A stretch of DNA of 64,000 nucleotides from assembly GCF_035195345.1 (NCBI RefSeq), contig NZ_CP136574.1:1789871-1853870 (forward strand), in the 5' to 3' direction. The notes under the pieces are model-generated. The model did not search any database and had not been told where the DNA came from. It was given only the letters and a program-made list of their open reading frames with translations. The stretch comes from Flavobacterium sp. (GTDB lineage: Bacteria; Bacteroidota; Bacteroidia; Flavobacteriales; Flavobacteriaceae). Made by a program: the position numbers and the translations under genes. Shown here in pieces: positions 8,775 to 18,364 of this stretch. Each line of letters starts with the position of its first letter. Within the stretch, counting starts at the first letter, position 1.

Positions 8775-10898
8775 TTACACTTCAGAAAGTAACGCATTGC
8801 TTATAACTAAATTTTCCTGAATATGTAAAGAAACTAATTGATAATTACTAAATTCCACTTTGAATTTCGCTTTTCCTTGTGTTAATGAACGAAGAGAAGA
8901 ACCGTAGTCTTTTAGTTCTGCCAAAGGCACTTCCGCTATGATTTTTTGATAATGCCCTTCCGTATCCATGCCTTGAATGATGGCTCTTCGGGTTTGTAAA
9001 TCGCCCATCACATCACCTGTATGACTATCTTCACACAACACTTCTAAATGATAATAAGGTTCTAAAAGTTGAGGTTTGGCTTCGTTAAACGCTATTTTAA
9101 ATGCATGTGAAGCCGCTAATTGAAACGAAATATCGTTACTGTCAACTGCATGCATTTTTCCATCGTATATACAAACTCTAATGTTTTGGCAATTTGAACC
9201 GGTTAACGGACCTTCGGTCATTTCGTGCATAATACCTTTTTTGATGGCAGTTGCATAACGATTATCAATAGCACCACCAACTATGCACCAATAGAATGCA
9301 AATTTTCCGCCCCAAGGTAATTCTTCAATTTCTTTGTTACGGATGTTTACGCCTTGTGGTTCGGGCATATCATCAAAATATGGTTCAATGGTAATGTGCA
9401 CTTCTCCAAATTGCCCCGAACCACCACTTTGTTTTTTATGACGATATTCAGCTTTTGCCGATTTTGTGATGGTTTCACGATAAGGCACTTTGGGTTCATT
9501 AAATACCATTTCGATGTTGATTTCGTTTTCGATACGGTATTTAATTAAGTCTAAATGCAATTGTCCTTGCCCTTGAATAATGGTTTGTTTTAATTCGGCA
9601 GATTGTTCTACTTTTAAAGTTAAATCTTCTTCCTGAATTTGATGCAAAGCTTTAATCATTTTTTCCATATCGGCAAGATTAGCAGTAGAAACGGCTTTTC
9701 TAATGCGACTAGTTGGGAATTGCATTTTTCTAACTTTTCTGTCGACTCCTTTTGCATTAAGCGTGTTATTTGAATGACCATATTTCAAGCGAACCGTTGC
9801 TCCTAAATCGCCAGCGACTAATTTTTCTACCGCAGTACGTTGTTTCCCTTCGGTTACAAAAATTTGAGTTAGTCGTTCGATTTCACCATTATCGGCATTC
9901 ACTAATTCGTCTCCAGCGTTCAATTCACCCGAAAGCACTTTGAAGTAAGAAACCAATCCTACCTGAGGTTCAGATAGTGTTTTGTAAATAAAAAGAGTGG
10001 TTTTATCAGAAGCATCGCATTTTAATTCAGCACCATTTTCTAATTTTTTAGCGGGTCTATCGGCAGGAGAAGGCGCAATATCATCAATAAATCCCATGAT
10101 TCTTCCGCTTCCCATATCTTTCAATCCCGAAGCACAAAAAACAGGATAAATTTGTTGATGTGCCAAAGCAATGGTTAATCCTTTTGCCAATTCTTCTTCG
10201 TCTAAATTTCCTTTTTCAAAGTATTTTTCTATTAAGCCTTCTTCGTTTTCAGCTGCCGCTTCCACTAAAGCATTATGTAAATCATTAGCTTTTAATAGTT
10301 CTGAATTTGGAATAGGTATTTTTTCAGGTTTTCCACCATTTTCTGGGAAAACATACATCGTCATGCGAAGTACATCGATAATGCTATTGAATTTTTCGCC
10401 CGAATTGTACGGATATTGAATCGGAATTACTTTACTACCAAAACGATTTTTGGCTTGTTCTAAAGTAGTCTCATAATCTGCTTTTGGATGATCCATTTGA
10501 TTGATGACAAATAGGACAGGAGTTTGGTAATTTTGCACGTATTCCCAAACAATTCCAGCACCAACTTCCACACCAGAAGCTGCGTTTAAAAGAATTAAAG
10601 CCGTGTCTGAAACTTTTAACGAAGAAACCACTTCGCCAATAAAATCCTCAAAACCCGGGGTGTCAATGATGTTTATTTTATTGTTGTGCCATTTGGCGTG
10701 CATTAAATGACTGTAAATAGTGTTTTCTCTTTCGTGTTCTAAATCGGTGAAATCAGAAATGGTATTGTGTGCTTCTACCGAACCACGACGCGGAATGATA
10801 CCGCTTTCAAACAACATAGTCTCGATGAATGTGGTTTTTCCCGAACCTGAATGCCCAAGAAATACCACGTTTCTAATGTCTTTGGTTGCAATGCTCAT
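8775..10898 (-). CDS. Elongation factor G-like GTPase (EF-G paralogue)
   Basis: This 707-residue protein has the full EF-G domain order. The G domain has G1 GHSGSGKT at 15-22, G3 DTPG at 79-82 and an altered G4 NQMD at 133-136. Domain II contains FIYKTLSEPQVGLVSYFKVLSG, and domains III-V run to the C-terminus. The P-loop (HSGSG rather than HIDAG) and HERENTIYS in switch I differ from canonical ribosomal EF-G. It is therefore probably the divergent EF-G2 type, with an unsettled role in translocation or ribosome handling. Gly-rich KQSGGSGQFGEV in domain IV is conserved. Genuine fusA usually sits in the str operon, which is not here. Confidence 0.88.
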   Translation of the reverse strand: MSIATKDIRNVVFLGHSGSGKTTFIETMLFESGIIPRRGSVEAHNTISDFTDLEHERENTIYSHLMHAKWHNNKINIIDTPGFEDFIGEVVSSLKVSDTALILLNAASGVEVGAGIVWEYVQNYQTPVLFVINQMDHPKADYETTLEQAKNRFGSKVIPIQYPYNSGEKFNSIIDVLRMTMYVFPENGGKPEKIPIPNSELLKANDLHNALVEAAAENEEGLIEKYFEKGNLDEEELAKGLTIALAHQQIYPVFCASGLKDMGSGRIMGFIDDIAPSPADRPAKKLENGAELKCDASDKTTLFIYKTLSEPQVGLVSYFKVLSGELNAGDELVNADNGEIERLTQIFVTEGKQRTAVEKLVAGDLGATVRLKYGHSNNTLNAKGVDRKVRKMQFPTSRIRKAVSTANLADMEKMIKALHQIQEEDLTLKVEQSAELKQTIIQGQGQLHLDLIKYRIENEINIEMVFNEPKVPYRETITKSAKAEYRHKKQSGGSGQFGEVHITIEPYFDDMPEPQGVNIRNKEIEELPWGGKFAFYWCIVGGAIDNRYATAIKKGIMHEMTEGPLTGSNCQNIRVCIYDGKMHAVDSNDISFQLAASHAFKIAFNEAKPQLLEPYYHLEVLCEDSHTGDVMGDLQTRRAIIQGMDTEGHYQKIIAEVPLAELKDYGSSLRSLTQGKAKFKVEFSNYQLVSLHIQENLVISNALLSEV

Positions 10899-11012
10899 AA
10901 TATTGTATTTTAAAAATGTGTACTAATTTTTTAGTTGCGTTTTAAGCACCTTAAAATTACGACATTGTAAAAAAGTGAATTATGATATATATCAGTTCAG
11001 AATCATCTCACA

Positions 11013-11038
11013 AAAAAAGCGACCCTAAAGTCGCTTTT
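11013..11038 (-). terminator. Intrinsic terminator after the M1 peptidase gene
   Basis: On the minus strand AAAAGCGAC and GTCGCTTTT form the stem with a six-base loop, followed by a T-run. It starts two bases after the peptidase stop codon. Confidence 0.88.
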
Positions 11039-11040
11039 CG

Positions 11041-12921
11041 TTATTTTTGATTAAAAACATTGTCTTCTTTGTTCACATCTGCCATTACATTTTCTGGGTC
11101 TATGGTGATGGATTTTATTTTTTCTTTCGGTTTTGCAATTTCAAAAGTAAAAGTTGGATAAGCCCAATCCCAACCTTTTAACACATTTCCTTTTATTCTA
11201 GTGTATGGATTAGGTTTTTCCCAACGCATTAAGGTATTTGGAATGTAGAAAAATTCTTTGGTTCCGTCGGTATATTCAACCATTACGTCTAAAGGCATTG
11301 GCATTCTTCCTTTTCTTTCAATAATCACTTTTGTATTCGCCGCATTGGCTTCAGAAACTTCTTTAATGCTATAATCAATGGTATTGGTAGTTAAAGTCCA
11401 ATCTAATAAATACCAATCTAAATTTGCGCCCGAAACTTTTTCCGCCACCCGTTTAATATCGTTTGGAGTTGGGTGCGTAAATTTATATTCGTTGTAGTAA
11501 CGTTTGATCGTTTTGTTGAGGTTTTCTTGCCCAATTAAATAACCCAATTGTACTAAAAACACTTCTCCTTTGCTATAAGCCGAAATCCCATACGCCATGT
11601 TTAAATCATATCGATCAGCGTGCGTAGAAAGTGGTTGTTCCTTTCCTGATTTTGCTAAATAAATGTAGTTTTTATACGAATCTTCAAACGGGTTTTCAGG
11701 TTTTTTTGGAGGCAATACTTTGTTCATCGCTAAATTAGAAATGTAGGAAGTAAATCCTTCGTCCATCCATTCGTGTTTGGTTTCGTTAGTAGCTAGAACA
11801 AATTGGAACCATGAATGCGCCATTTCGTGTGCGGTTACGCCAACCAAACTTCCGAAAGCTCTATTTCCGGTGATTAAGGTACACATGCCATATTCCATTC
11901 CACCATCGCCACCTTGAATTACGGAGTATTGTTTGTATGGATATTGTCCTACGTTTTCGTTAAAATACGCTAACAATTCTGCTGTTTTAGGTTGCATTTT
12001 TTTCCAATTTTCTAAATTTTCTTTCTTGTTTTTGTATAAGAAATGCAATTCAACATTATTTGGACCTAAAATCATATCGTGAATAAATTCGTTATCCGCT
12101 CCCCAAGCAAAATCATGCACGTTAGGCGCATAAAAATGCCAAGTTAAATTTTTGTTTTTTTTAGGATAAACCACTTGTACACCCGCATCTTGATAGCCGT
12201 GACCAATTTCGTTTTTGTTTTGTAAATAACCTGTTCCACCAATAGTGTAGGCTTTGTCAATGGTGATTTTTACATCAAAATTTCCCCAAACACCATGAAA
12301 TTCTCTTGCAATGTATGGGTTAGCGTGCCATCCTTCGAAATCATATTCACATAATTTTGGATACCATTGGGTCATTGATAAAGCAACGCTTTCTTCTGAA
12401 ATCCTTCCAGAACGTCGAATTTGTAATGGTACTTGTCCTTGAAAATCTAAGGAAAGTGTTGTTTTTTGTTTTGGTAAAATAGCTTTTGCCAATGTAACTT
12501 CTAAAATAGTTCCTACTACTTTTGTGGTTGCTGCAACCCCATCTTGTTTGAAATTAGCGATGTTTAAATAGCCAATTTCGTTTGGTTGTAAGGTGCTGAT
12601 TTTACTTTCTTTTATGTCTTTTCCTTCTTTCTTAAAGGTTCGCACCATGCGTTTATCTGGGTCGGAAATCGATTGTAAACGTGCATCCATTTCGCTTCCA
12701 GGTTGAAAAGCGTTATTATACAAATGATAATACACTTTATGTAAGGTATCATTTGAATTATTGGTGTACACAATTTCTTGTTTTCCGGTATATTGGAATT
12801 TTTTCACATCCATTTTCACATCCATTTTATAGTCAACGTGTTGTTGCCAATAGCCTGGATTTGGATTGTTTTGCCCAAACGATAAGAAGGGAACTAAACT
12901 TAAAAACAATAATTTTTTCAT
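11041..12921 (-). CDS. Secreted M1-family metallopeptidase
   Basis: This 626-residue zinc aminopeptidase-like enzyme has a cleavable signal peptide (MKKLLFLSLVPFLSFGQ). The exopeptidase motif appears as GGMEYG instead of GAMEN. The zinc site is HEMAH at about 365-369, with the third ligand glutamate in WMDEGFTSY about 19 residues later. The YSKGEVF region with a conserved tyrosine follows. It probably degrades peptides outside the cytoplasm. It lies on the same strand as the S8 peptidase, but a terminator separates them, so the two are likely separate transcripts. Confidence 0.92.
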   Translation of the reverse strand: MKKLLFLSLVPFLSFGQNNPNPGYWQQHVDYKMDVKMDVKKFQYTGKQEIVYTNNSNDTLHKVYYHLYNNAFQPGSEMDARLQSISDPDKRMVRTFKKEGKDIKESKISTLQPNEIGYLNIANFKQDGVAATTKVVGTILEVTLAKAILPKQKTTLSLDFQGQVPLQIRRSGRISEESVALSMTQWYPKLCEYDFEGWHANPYIAREFHGVWGNFDVKITIDKAYTIGGTGYLQNKNEIGHGYQDAGVQVVYPKKNKNLTWHFYAPNVHDFAWGADNEFIHDMILGPNNVELHFLYKNKKENLENWKKMQPKTAELLAYFNENVGQYPYKQYSVIQGGDGGMEYGMCTLITGNRAFGSLVGVTAHEMAHSWFQFVLATNETKHEWMDEGFTSYISNLAMNKVLPPKKPENPFEDSYKNYIYLAKSGKEQPLSTHADRYDLNMAYGISAYSKGEVFLVQLGYLIGQENLNKTIKRYYNEYKFTHPTPNDIKRVAEKVSGANLDWYLLDWTLTTNTIDYSIKEVSEANAANTKVIIERKGRMPMPLDVMVEYTDGTKEFFYIPNTLMRWEKPNPYTRIKGNVLKGWDWAYPTFTFEIAKPKEKIKSITIDPENVMADVNKEDNVFNQK

Positions 12922-12939
12922 ATTCGTTTTTTAAAAGAA

Positions 12940-12972
12940 AACCTACAAGACAGCTTATATCTTGTAGGATTT
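12940..12972 (-). terminator. Intrinsic terminator after the S8 peptidase gene
   Basis: CCTACAAGA (12942-12950) pairs with TCTTGTAGG (12960-12968). Reading the minus strand, the hairpin is followed by TTTTCTTTT. Confidence 0.85.
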
Positions 12973-13001
12973 TGAAATAGTTATGTAATTCTTTACGACT
13001 G

Positions 13002-14594
13002 TTATTTAGCCATTTTTGCCGCTAAAACTAAGGCATTATAAGCATTTACAATTCTGCCCGATTTTGATGCATCAGCAAAATTAGCTTTATGTTTGTCTTC
13101 ACCAATAGTTACAGTGTTTTTTAAAGGAGTTCCACTTTCCATAATGATTTGTTTTACTTGAACAGCAGTTAAACTAGGATAGTACGAACGAATTAATGTT
13201 GCAACACCCGCCACATTTGGAGAAGCCATTGATGTTCCTTGTAAATATTCATACGTGTTTAAAGGTGTTGTTGCATATATCTCATCTCCTGGAGCATAAA
13301 TATCTACATTGTTTTTTCCGTAATTAGAAAAATCAGCAATCATTTTACTTCCATAAGCTGGAGAAAGAGCACCAATAATTAATACGTTTTTAGCAAATTC
13401 TGGACTTCCATCGTAAGTGTCATTTGGATATTTGTTCGTAACATCTAAATCAAATGATTCATTTCCAGCAGCAATTACTACTAAAACATCTTTTGATTCT
13501 GCGTATTTAATAGCATCGATTACCCATTCTTTTTGTTGTGAATAGTATTTTCCGAATGAACCGTTGATTACTTTAGCACCATTATCCACCGCATAACGAA
13601 TTCCTAAAGCGATATCTTTATCATATTCATCACCATTAGGAACTGCTCTTACCGTTAATATTTGAGCATTATTAGTTACACCATCACCACCAAGATTATT
13701 TCCTCTAACTTGAGCTACAATTCCAGCAACGTGTGTTCCGTGTTTTGCTTCTTTTGGCTCAGGACCAACTACATTATTGTTTCCGTATTTCGTGTCGTTC
13801 AAATCGTTTGGATTATCACCCACAATTTTTCTACCATCAAACTCAACATTTAAATTATAGTTTATTTGTCCATAAACATAGTCTTTAAATTCTTCAATTT
13901 GAGCATCAAATTCAGCCTTGGTAGATTTGCTTAAAATTTGCGTAAACATAGCTTTTGCTTGTTTAACCCCAGTTTCATCCGATTGAATTGCTTTTACTTC
14001 TTCTAGCGTAAAATCACTTTTTTTAAGGAAAGTTGCTACTGTTTTCTCAGTATTTAATATAAAATCTAATTGTTGTTTTTGTGGCTGAATTCCTTTTAGC
14101 TCTTCCTCTAATTCCGCTTTCGCTTTATCATAATCTGGAGTTCCAGGCCCTTTTTTAACAATACGCGTCATTTCTAATTGTTCATGAACAGCATCCCCTA
14201 AGAAATTCCACCCATGTATATCATCAATGTATCCGTTTTTGTCATCGTCAATGCCATTTCCAGTAATCTCTTTTGGATTGGTCCAAATCACCGCTTTCAA
14301 ATCTTCGTGATTGATATCAACGCCTGAATCTACAATTCCAACGATAACTTTTTTACCCTTTTTTCCTTTGATTAATTCTTTATAAGCTTTGTCAACACTC
14401 ATTCCAGGAATCGTGTCTTTTACTAAATCTAAATGACTCCAACGTTTTAAATCATTTTCTGCAACTGGAGTAGTTTTTAAAGGTAAATTATTAATATTTT
14501 CAACTGGAGTTGAAACCATTTTTTGTGTTCCGCAACTTGCTAAAGCAAAGGCAAAAGCTAAACTTAAGTATAGAGGTCTAAAATTTCTCTTCAT
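13002..14594 (-). CDS. S8 (subtilisin-like) serine peptidase, lipoprotein
   Basis: This 530-residue subtilase has a lipobox ending at C21 (ALASC), so it is probably anchored in the outer membrane. The catalytic triad is visible as D89 (GIVDSGVDINHED), His near 286 (KHGTHVAGIVA) and Ser near 452 (GTSMASPNVAGV). Between Asp and His lies a roughly 150-residue insertion that begins with a DDDKNGYIDD loop resembling a calcium-binding site and continues as predicted helix. It probably takes part in extracytoplasmic protein degradation. No C-terminal secretion (T9SS) domain is evident. Confidence 0.94.
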   Translation of the reverse strand: MKRNFRPLYLSLAFAFALASCGTQKMVSTPVENINNLPLKTTPVAENDLKRWSHLDLVKDTIPGMSVDKAYKELIKGKKGKKVIVGIVDSGVDINHEDLKAVIWTNPKEITGNGIDDDKNGYIDDIHGWNFLGDAVHEQLEMTRIVKKGPGTPDYDKAKAELEEELKGIQPQKQQLDFILNTEKTVATFLKKSDFTLEEVKAIQSDETGVKQAKAMFTQILSKSTKAEFDAQIEEFKDYVYGQINYNLNVEFDGRKIVGDNPNDLNDTKYGNNNVVGPEPKEAKHGTHVAGIVAQVRGNNLGGDGVTNNAQILTVRAVPNGDEYDKDIALGIRYAVDNGAKVINGSFGKYYSQQKEWVIDAIKYAESKDVLVVIAAGNESFDLDVTNKYPNDTYDGSPEFAKNVLIIGALSPAYGSKMIADFSNYGKNNVDIYAPGDEIYATTPLNTYEYLQGTSMASPNVAGVATLIRSYYPSLTAVQVKQIIMESGTPLKNTVTIGEDKHKANFADASKSGRIVNAYNALVLAAKMAK

Positions 14595-14662
14595 TTTTTA
14601 ATTAATTAAATTTCAGTTATTGGACTGATATGTTGTGTAATTGTTACAATTAAATAACTTTT

Positions 14663-15523
14663 TTATTTTAAAATGTCTTCACTTTTAAAAACTTCTTTTA
14701 ATCGAACCCCTTTTTCTGTTTTTTCTACCGTAATAATTTCATTGTGTGCATCGTGCTCTAAAAACAAATAATAATTATTTTCTGCAGCAGCATTCATGAA
14801 TTTTGCTTTTTCGTCCAATGTTAATAAAGGTCTTGTGTCGTAACCCATAACGTAAGGAATCGGAATATGTCCGGCAGTTGCTAATAAATCACCACAAAAA
14901 ACGATGGTTTTTGCGTTGTAATTGATATGTGGTAACATTTGTTTTTCGGTATGCCCGTCCGCAAAGAAAATTCCAAAACCAAGTTCCGATTCAGATAAAA
15001 AATCACCATCTGGCCTTTTAATAAAATTCAATTGACCACTTTCTTGCATCGGAATGATGTTTTCATGAAGAAATGATGCTTTTTCTCTTGAATTAGGTTT
15101 TGTTGACCATTCCCAATGGTTTTCGTTGGTCCAGAATTTTGCGTTTTTAAAAGCTACTTCGTAACCCGTTTTGTCTTTGTTCCAATTCACGCTTCCTCCA
15201 CAATGATCAAAATGCAAATGCGTCATAAACACATCGGTAATATCATCGCGGTGAAAACCAGCTTTTTCTAGCGACTTATCTAATGAATGGTCACCCCAAA
15301 GCGAATAATAGCCAAAAAATTTATCCGATTGTTTGTTGCCCATTCCAGTATCAATTAGTGTCAAACGATTTCCGTCTTCAATTAGTAAACATCTTGCAGC
15401 GATGTCAATTAAGTTGTTTTCATCGGCCGGATTGGTTTTATTCCAAATGGTTTTTGGAACTACGCCAAACATAGCACCACCGTCTAATTTAAAATTTCCG
15501 GCTTCTATTGGATATAGTTTCAT
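14663..15523 (-). CDS. MBL-fold metallohydrolase
   Basis: The protein is 286 residues from the ATG at 15523. I prefer this start to the ATG at 15577, because MKLYPIEAGNFKLDGGAMFG is the usual start of this family. The metallo-beta-lactamase motif HLHFDH is at 102-107. Further ligands are likely in FADGHTEKQM, FCGDLL and the C-terminal LEHDAHNE. The family includes lactonases, glyoxalase-like enzymes and others, so the substrate cannot be assigned. The stop is followed by AT-rich sequence with no clear terminator. Confidence 0.88.
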   Translation of the reverse strand: MKLYPIEAGNFKLDGGAMFGVVPKTIWNKTNPADENNLIDIAARCLLIEDGNRLTLIDTGMGNKQSDKFFGYYSLWGDHSLDKSLEKAGFHRDDITDVFMTHLHFDHCGGSVNWNKDKTGYEVAFKNAKFWTNENHWEWSTKPNSREKASFLHENIIPMQESGQLNFIKRPDGDFLSESELGFGIFFADGHTEKQMLPHINYNAKTIVFCGDLLATAGHIPIPYVMGYDTRPLLTLDEKAKFMNAAAENNYYLFLEHDAHNEIITVEKTEKGVRLKEVFKSEDILK

Positions 15524-15629
15524 TTTTATATAAATTTCCTGCAATTTACAAAAATTGATAATACATTTTTCCAACATGCTTTATAAATAAAATTTATACT
15601 TTAATAAGTTATAAAAATGTTAGCAATTC

Positions 15630-15659
15630 TTGTAAAAAGTAATTTATAACTTATCTTTG
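15630..15659 (+). promoter_or_regulatory. Promoter of the SUF operon
   Basis: TTG at 15630-15632 is followed after 19 bases by TATCTTTG at 15652-15659. This is an exact match to the Bacteroidota -33/-7 pattern. The first SUF gene starts 30 bases further on. No IscR-like operator was recognised. Confidence 0.72.
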
Positions 15660-15689
15660 CCGTTAATTTAGACAAAATCAAAATAAGAA

Positions 15690-16019
15690 ATGATTAAAGT
15701 ATCTGATACAGCAAGTAAAAAAATCATCAGCATGATGCAAGAAGATGGTTTTGACGCAGCCAAAGATTACGTGCGAGTAGGCGTAAAAAGTGGTGGTTGT
15801 TCCGGTTTGTCTTATGAATTGAAATTTGACAACCAAATATGTGAAAACGATAAAATATTTGAAGATAATAATGTAAAAATTGCCGTTGAGAAAAAGAGTT
15901 TTCTTTATTTGGCAGGAACAATATTAGAATTTTCAGGTGGTTTAAACGGAAAAGGATTTGTTTTTAACAATCCAAATGCACAAAGAACGTGTGGATGTGG
16001 AGAGAGTTTCTCTCTATAA
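15690..16019 (+). CDS. HesB/IscA-type iron-sulfur carrier (SufA-like)
   Basis: This 109-residue A-type carrier accepts or transfers Fe-S clusters. The three conserved cysteines are C37 (SGGCSGLSY) and C101 and C103 (RTCGCGES). It is the first gene of the SUF operon, starting 30 bases after a consensus promoter, and the SufB start follows 10 bases after its stop. Whether it works as SufA or ErpA cannot be decided from sequence; the operon position favours SufA. Confidence 0.93.
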   Translation: MIKVSDTASKKIISMMQEDGFDAAKDYVRVGVKSGGCSGLSYELKFDNQICENDKIFEDNNVKIAVEKKSFLYLAGTILEFSGGLNGKGFVFNNPNAQRTCGCGESFSL

Positions 16020-16029
16020 ATCAAAAATT

Positions 16030-17478
16030 ATGAGTAAATATACTGAGGACGACTTAAAAGTCGAATTAGAAAATAAAGAATACGAATACGGATTTTATAC
16101 CGAATTGGACTCGGAAACGTTTCCTGTTGGGCTAAATGAAGACATTGTTCGTGCGATTTCAAAGAAAAAAGAAGAGCCTGAATGGATGACCGAATGGCGT
16201 TTAGAAGCCTTCAGAGCTTGGCAAGAAATGATTGAGCCTGAATGGGCAAATGTGCATTACGAAAAACCAGATTTTCAAGCAATTTCGTATTATTCAGCAC
16301 CTAAAAAAGCCGATCCTAATAAAAAATTAGAAGATGTGGATCCTGAACTTTTGGCGATGTACAAAAAGTTAGGAATTTCGGTTGATGAACAAAAGAAAAT
16401 GAACAATGTAGCGATTGATATCGTGGTAGATTCGGTTTCTGTAGCCACGACTTTCAAGAAAACATTAAACGAAAAAGGGATTATTTTTTGTTCGATTTCG
16501 GAAGCGATTAAAGAACATCCAGAATTAGTTCGTAAATATTTAGGAACCATCGTTCCGCAGAAAGATAATTTTTATGCGGCTTTAAATTCGGCGGTTTTCT
16601 CGGACGGAAGTTTCTGTTATATTCCAAAAGGTGTTCGTTGTCCAATGGAATTATCAACCTATTTCCGTATCAATCAAGGAGGAACAGGTCAGTTTGAAAG
16701 AACGTTACTAATTGCTGATGAAGGAAGTTATGTTTCTTATTTAGAAGGTTGTACGGCGCCAAGTCGTGATGAAAACCAATTGCACGCTGCTGTTGTAGAA
16801 TTAATTGCGATGGACGATGCCGAAATCAAATATTCAACTGTTCAAAACTGGTATCCAGGAAACAAAGAAGGCAAAGGAGGAGTTTATAACTTCGTTACCA
16901 AAAGAGGTTTCTGTGAGAAAAACGCTAAAATTTCTTGGACACAAGTAGAAACAGGTTCGGCGGTAACTTGGAAATATCCATCAGTTGTGTTGAAAGGCGA
17001 TAATTCAATTGGAGAATTTTACTCCATTGCAGTAACCAACAATTATCAACAAGCCGATACCGGAACGAAGATGATTCACTTGGGTAAAAATACCAAATCG
17101 ACGATTATCTCTAAAGGAATTTCAGCAGGTAAATCACAAAATAGTTATAGAGGATTAGTGCAAATAGGAGCAAGAGCTGAAAATGCTCGAAATTTCTCAC
17201 AATGTGATTCGTTGTTAATGGGGAATAATTGTGGTGCACACACATTCCCATATATCGAAAGTAAAAATGCTTCGGCAAAAATTGAACACGAAGCTACGAC
17301 TTCAAAAATTGGTGAGGACCAAGTGTTTTATTGCAACCAACGCGGAATTCCTACCGAAAAAGCAATTGCCTTAATCGTAAACGGTTTCAGTAAGGAAGTA
17401 TTGAATAAATTGCCAATGGAATTTGCTGTGGAAGCGCAGAAATTGTTGGAAATTTCGTTAGAAGGTTCAGTAGGATAG
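16030..17478 (+). CDS. sufB: Fe-S cluster assembly scaffold SufB
   Basis: SufB forms the SufBCD scaffold on which new Fe-S clusters are built. The protein is 482 residues from MSKYTEDDLK at 16030. An in-frame ATG at 15958 lies inside the preceding gene and is unlikely. Family signatures include GVRCPMELSTYFRIN, the cysteine in YLEGCTAPSRDENQLHAAVVEL and the C-terminal QRGIPTEKAIALIVNGF. A 132-bp gap with an inverted repeat separates it from sufC. Confidence 0.97.
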   Translation: MSKYTEDDLKVELENKEYEYGFYTELDSETFPVGLNEDIVRAISKKKEEPEWMTEWRLEAFRAWQEMIEPEWANVHYEKPDFQAISYYSAPKKADPNKKLEDVDPELLAMYKKLGISVDEQKKMNNVAIDIVVDSVSVATTFKKTLNEKGIIFCSISEAIKEHPELVRKYLGTIVPQKDNFYAALNSAVFSDGSFCYIPKGVRCPMELSTYFRINQGGTGQFERTLLIADEGSYVSYLEGCTAPSRDENQLHAAVVELIAMDDAEIKYSTVQNWYPGNKEGKGGVYNFVTKRGFCEKNAKISWTQVETGSAVTWKYPSVVLKGDNSIGEFYSIAVTNNYQQADTGTKMIHLGKNTKSTIISKGISAGKSQNSYRGLVQIGARAENARNFSQCDSLLMGNNCGAHTFPYIESKNASAKIEHEATTSKIGEDQVFYCNQRGIPTEKAIALIVNGFSKEVLNKLPMEFAVEAQKLLEISLEGSVG

Positions 17479-17483
17479 TTTTG

Positions 17484-17608
17484 TTTCAAGTTTCAGGTTT
17501 CACGTTATACCTGAACGTAAAAACAATTAGAATAGAATTTAAAATTAATTTAATATAAACGTTTCAAGAACAACATTTCATAAACTTGAAACTTTAAACC
17601 TGAAACTA
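17484..17608. repeat. Imperfect palindromic intergenic repeat (CAGGTTTCA class)
   Basis: AGTTTCAGGTTT at 17489-17500 is the exact reverse complement of AAACCTGAAACT at 17596-17607. Flanking copies of TTTCAAG and CTTGAAA strengthen the arms, and the centre is AT-rich. The unit fills the sufB-sufC gap and would fold in the operon mRNA. Confidence 0.75.
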
Positions 17609-17610
17609 AA

Positions 17611-18363
17611 ATGTTACAGATAAAAAACTTACACGCTTCGGTAGAAGACAAAGAAATATTAAAAGGAATCAACCTAGAAATTAAAGCAGGAGAAGTACAT
17701 GCGATTATGGGACCAAATGGTGCCGGAAAATCAACATTATCTTCTATTATTGCTGGAAATGAAAATTATGAAGTTTCTGAAGGAGAAATCTTTTTAGACG
17801 GTGAAGAAATTTCAGAATTAGCACCTGAAGAAAGAGCACACAAAGGTGTTTTCTTATCGTTTCAATATCCTGTAGAAATTCCTGGAGTTTCGGTAACGAA
17901 TTTCATTAAAACCGCAATTAACGAAAAACGTAAGGCAAACAATCAAGACGAAATGCCGGCGAATGAAATGCTGAAGTTAATTCGTGAAAAATCAGAATTA
18001 TTGGAAATGGACAGAAAATTCTTGTCGCGTTCTCTAAACGAAGGTTTTTCGGGTGGTGAAAAGAAACGTAATGAAATTTTCCAAATGGCAATGTTGGAAC
18101 CAAAAATCGCAATTTTGGACGAAACCGATTCAGGTTTAGACATCGATGCATTACGAATTGTTGCTAACGGAGTGAATAAATTGAAAAACGAAAACAACGC
18201 CGTTTTAGTGATTACGCATTACCAACGTTTATTAGATTATATCGTTCCTGATTTTGTTCACGTTTTAATGGATGGAAAAATCGTAAAAACAGGTGGAGCA
18301 GATTTGGCTTTAGAGTTAGAAGAAAAAGGATACGACTGGATTAAAAACGGACAAGTAGTATAA
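17611..18363 (+). CDS. sufC: SufC ATPase of the Fe-S assembly complex
   Basis: This 250-residue ABC-type ATPase drives the SufBCD scaffold. The Walker A motif GPNGAGKS is at 34-41. The signature GFSGGEKKR lies near 146-154, Walker B (IAILDETDSGLD) near 167-178 and the switch histidine in VITHYQR. No membrane segment is present, as expected. It is followed by sufD after a single base, so they are translated from one message. Confidence 0.98.
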   Translation: MLQIKNLHASVEDKEILKGINLEIKAGEVHAIMGPNGAGKSTLSSIIAGNENYEVSEGEIFLDGEEISELAPEERAHKGVFLSFQYPVEIPGVSVTNFIKTAINEKRKANNQDEMPANEMLKLIREKSELLEMDRKFLSRSLNEGFSGGEKKRNEIFQMAMLEPKIAILDETDSGLDIDALRIVANGVNKLKNENNAVLVITHYQRLLDYIVPDFVHVLMDGKIVKTGGADLALELEEKGYDWIKNGQVV

Positions 18364-18364
18364 C

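Noticed and set aside
15958..16029. Longer SufB start at 15958
   Set aside because: The extra residues are read from inside the SufA-like gene in another frame and do not match SufB N-termini; MSKYTEDDLK at 16030 does.
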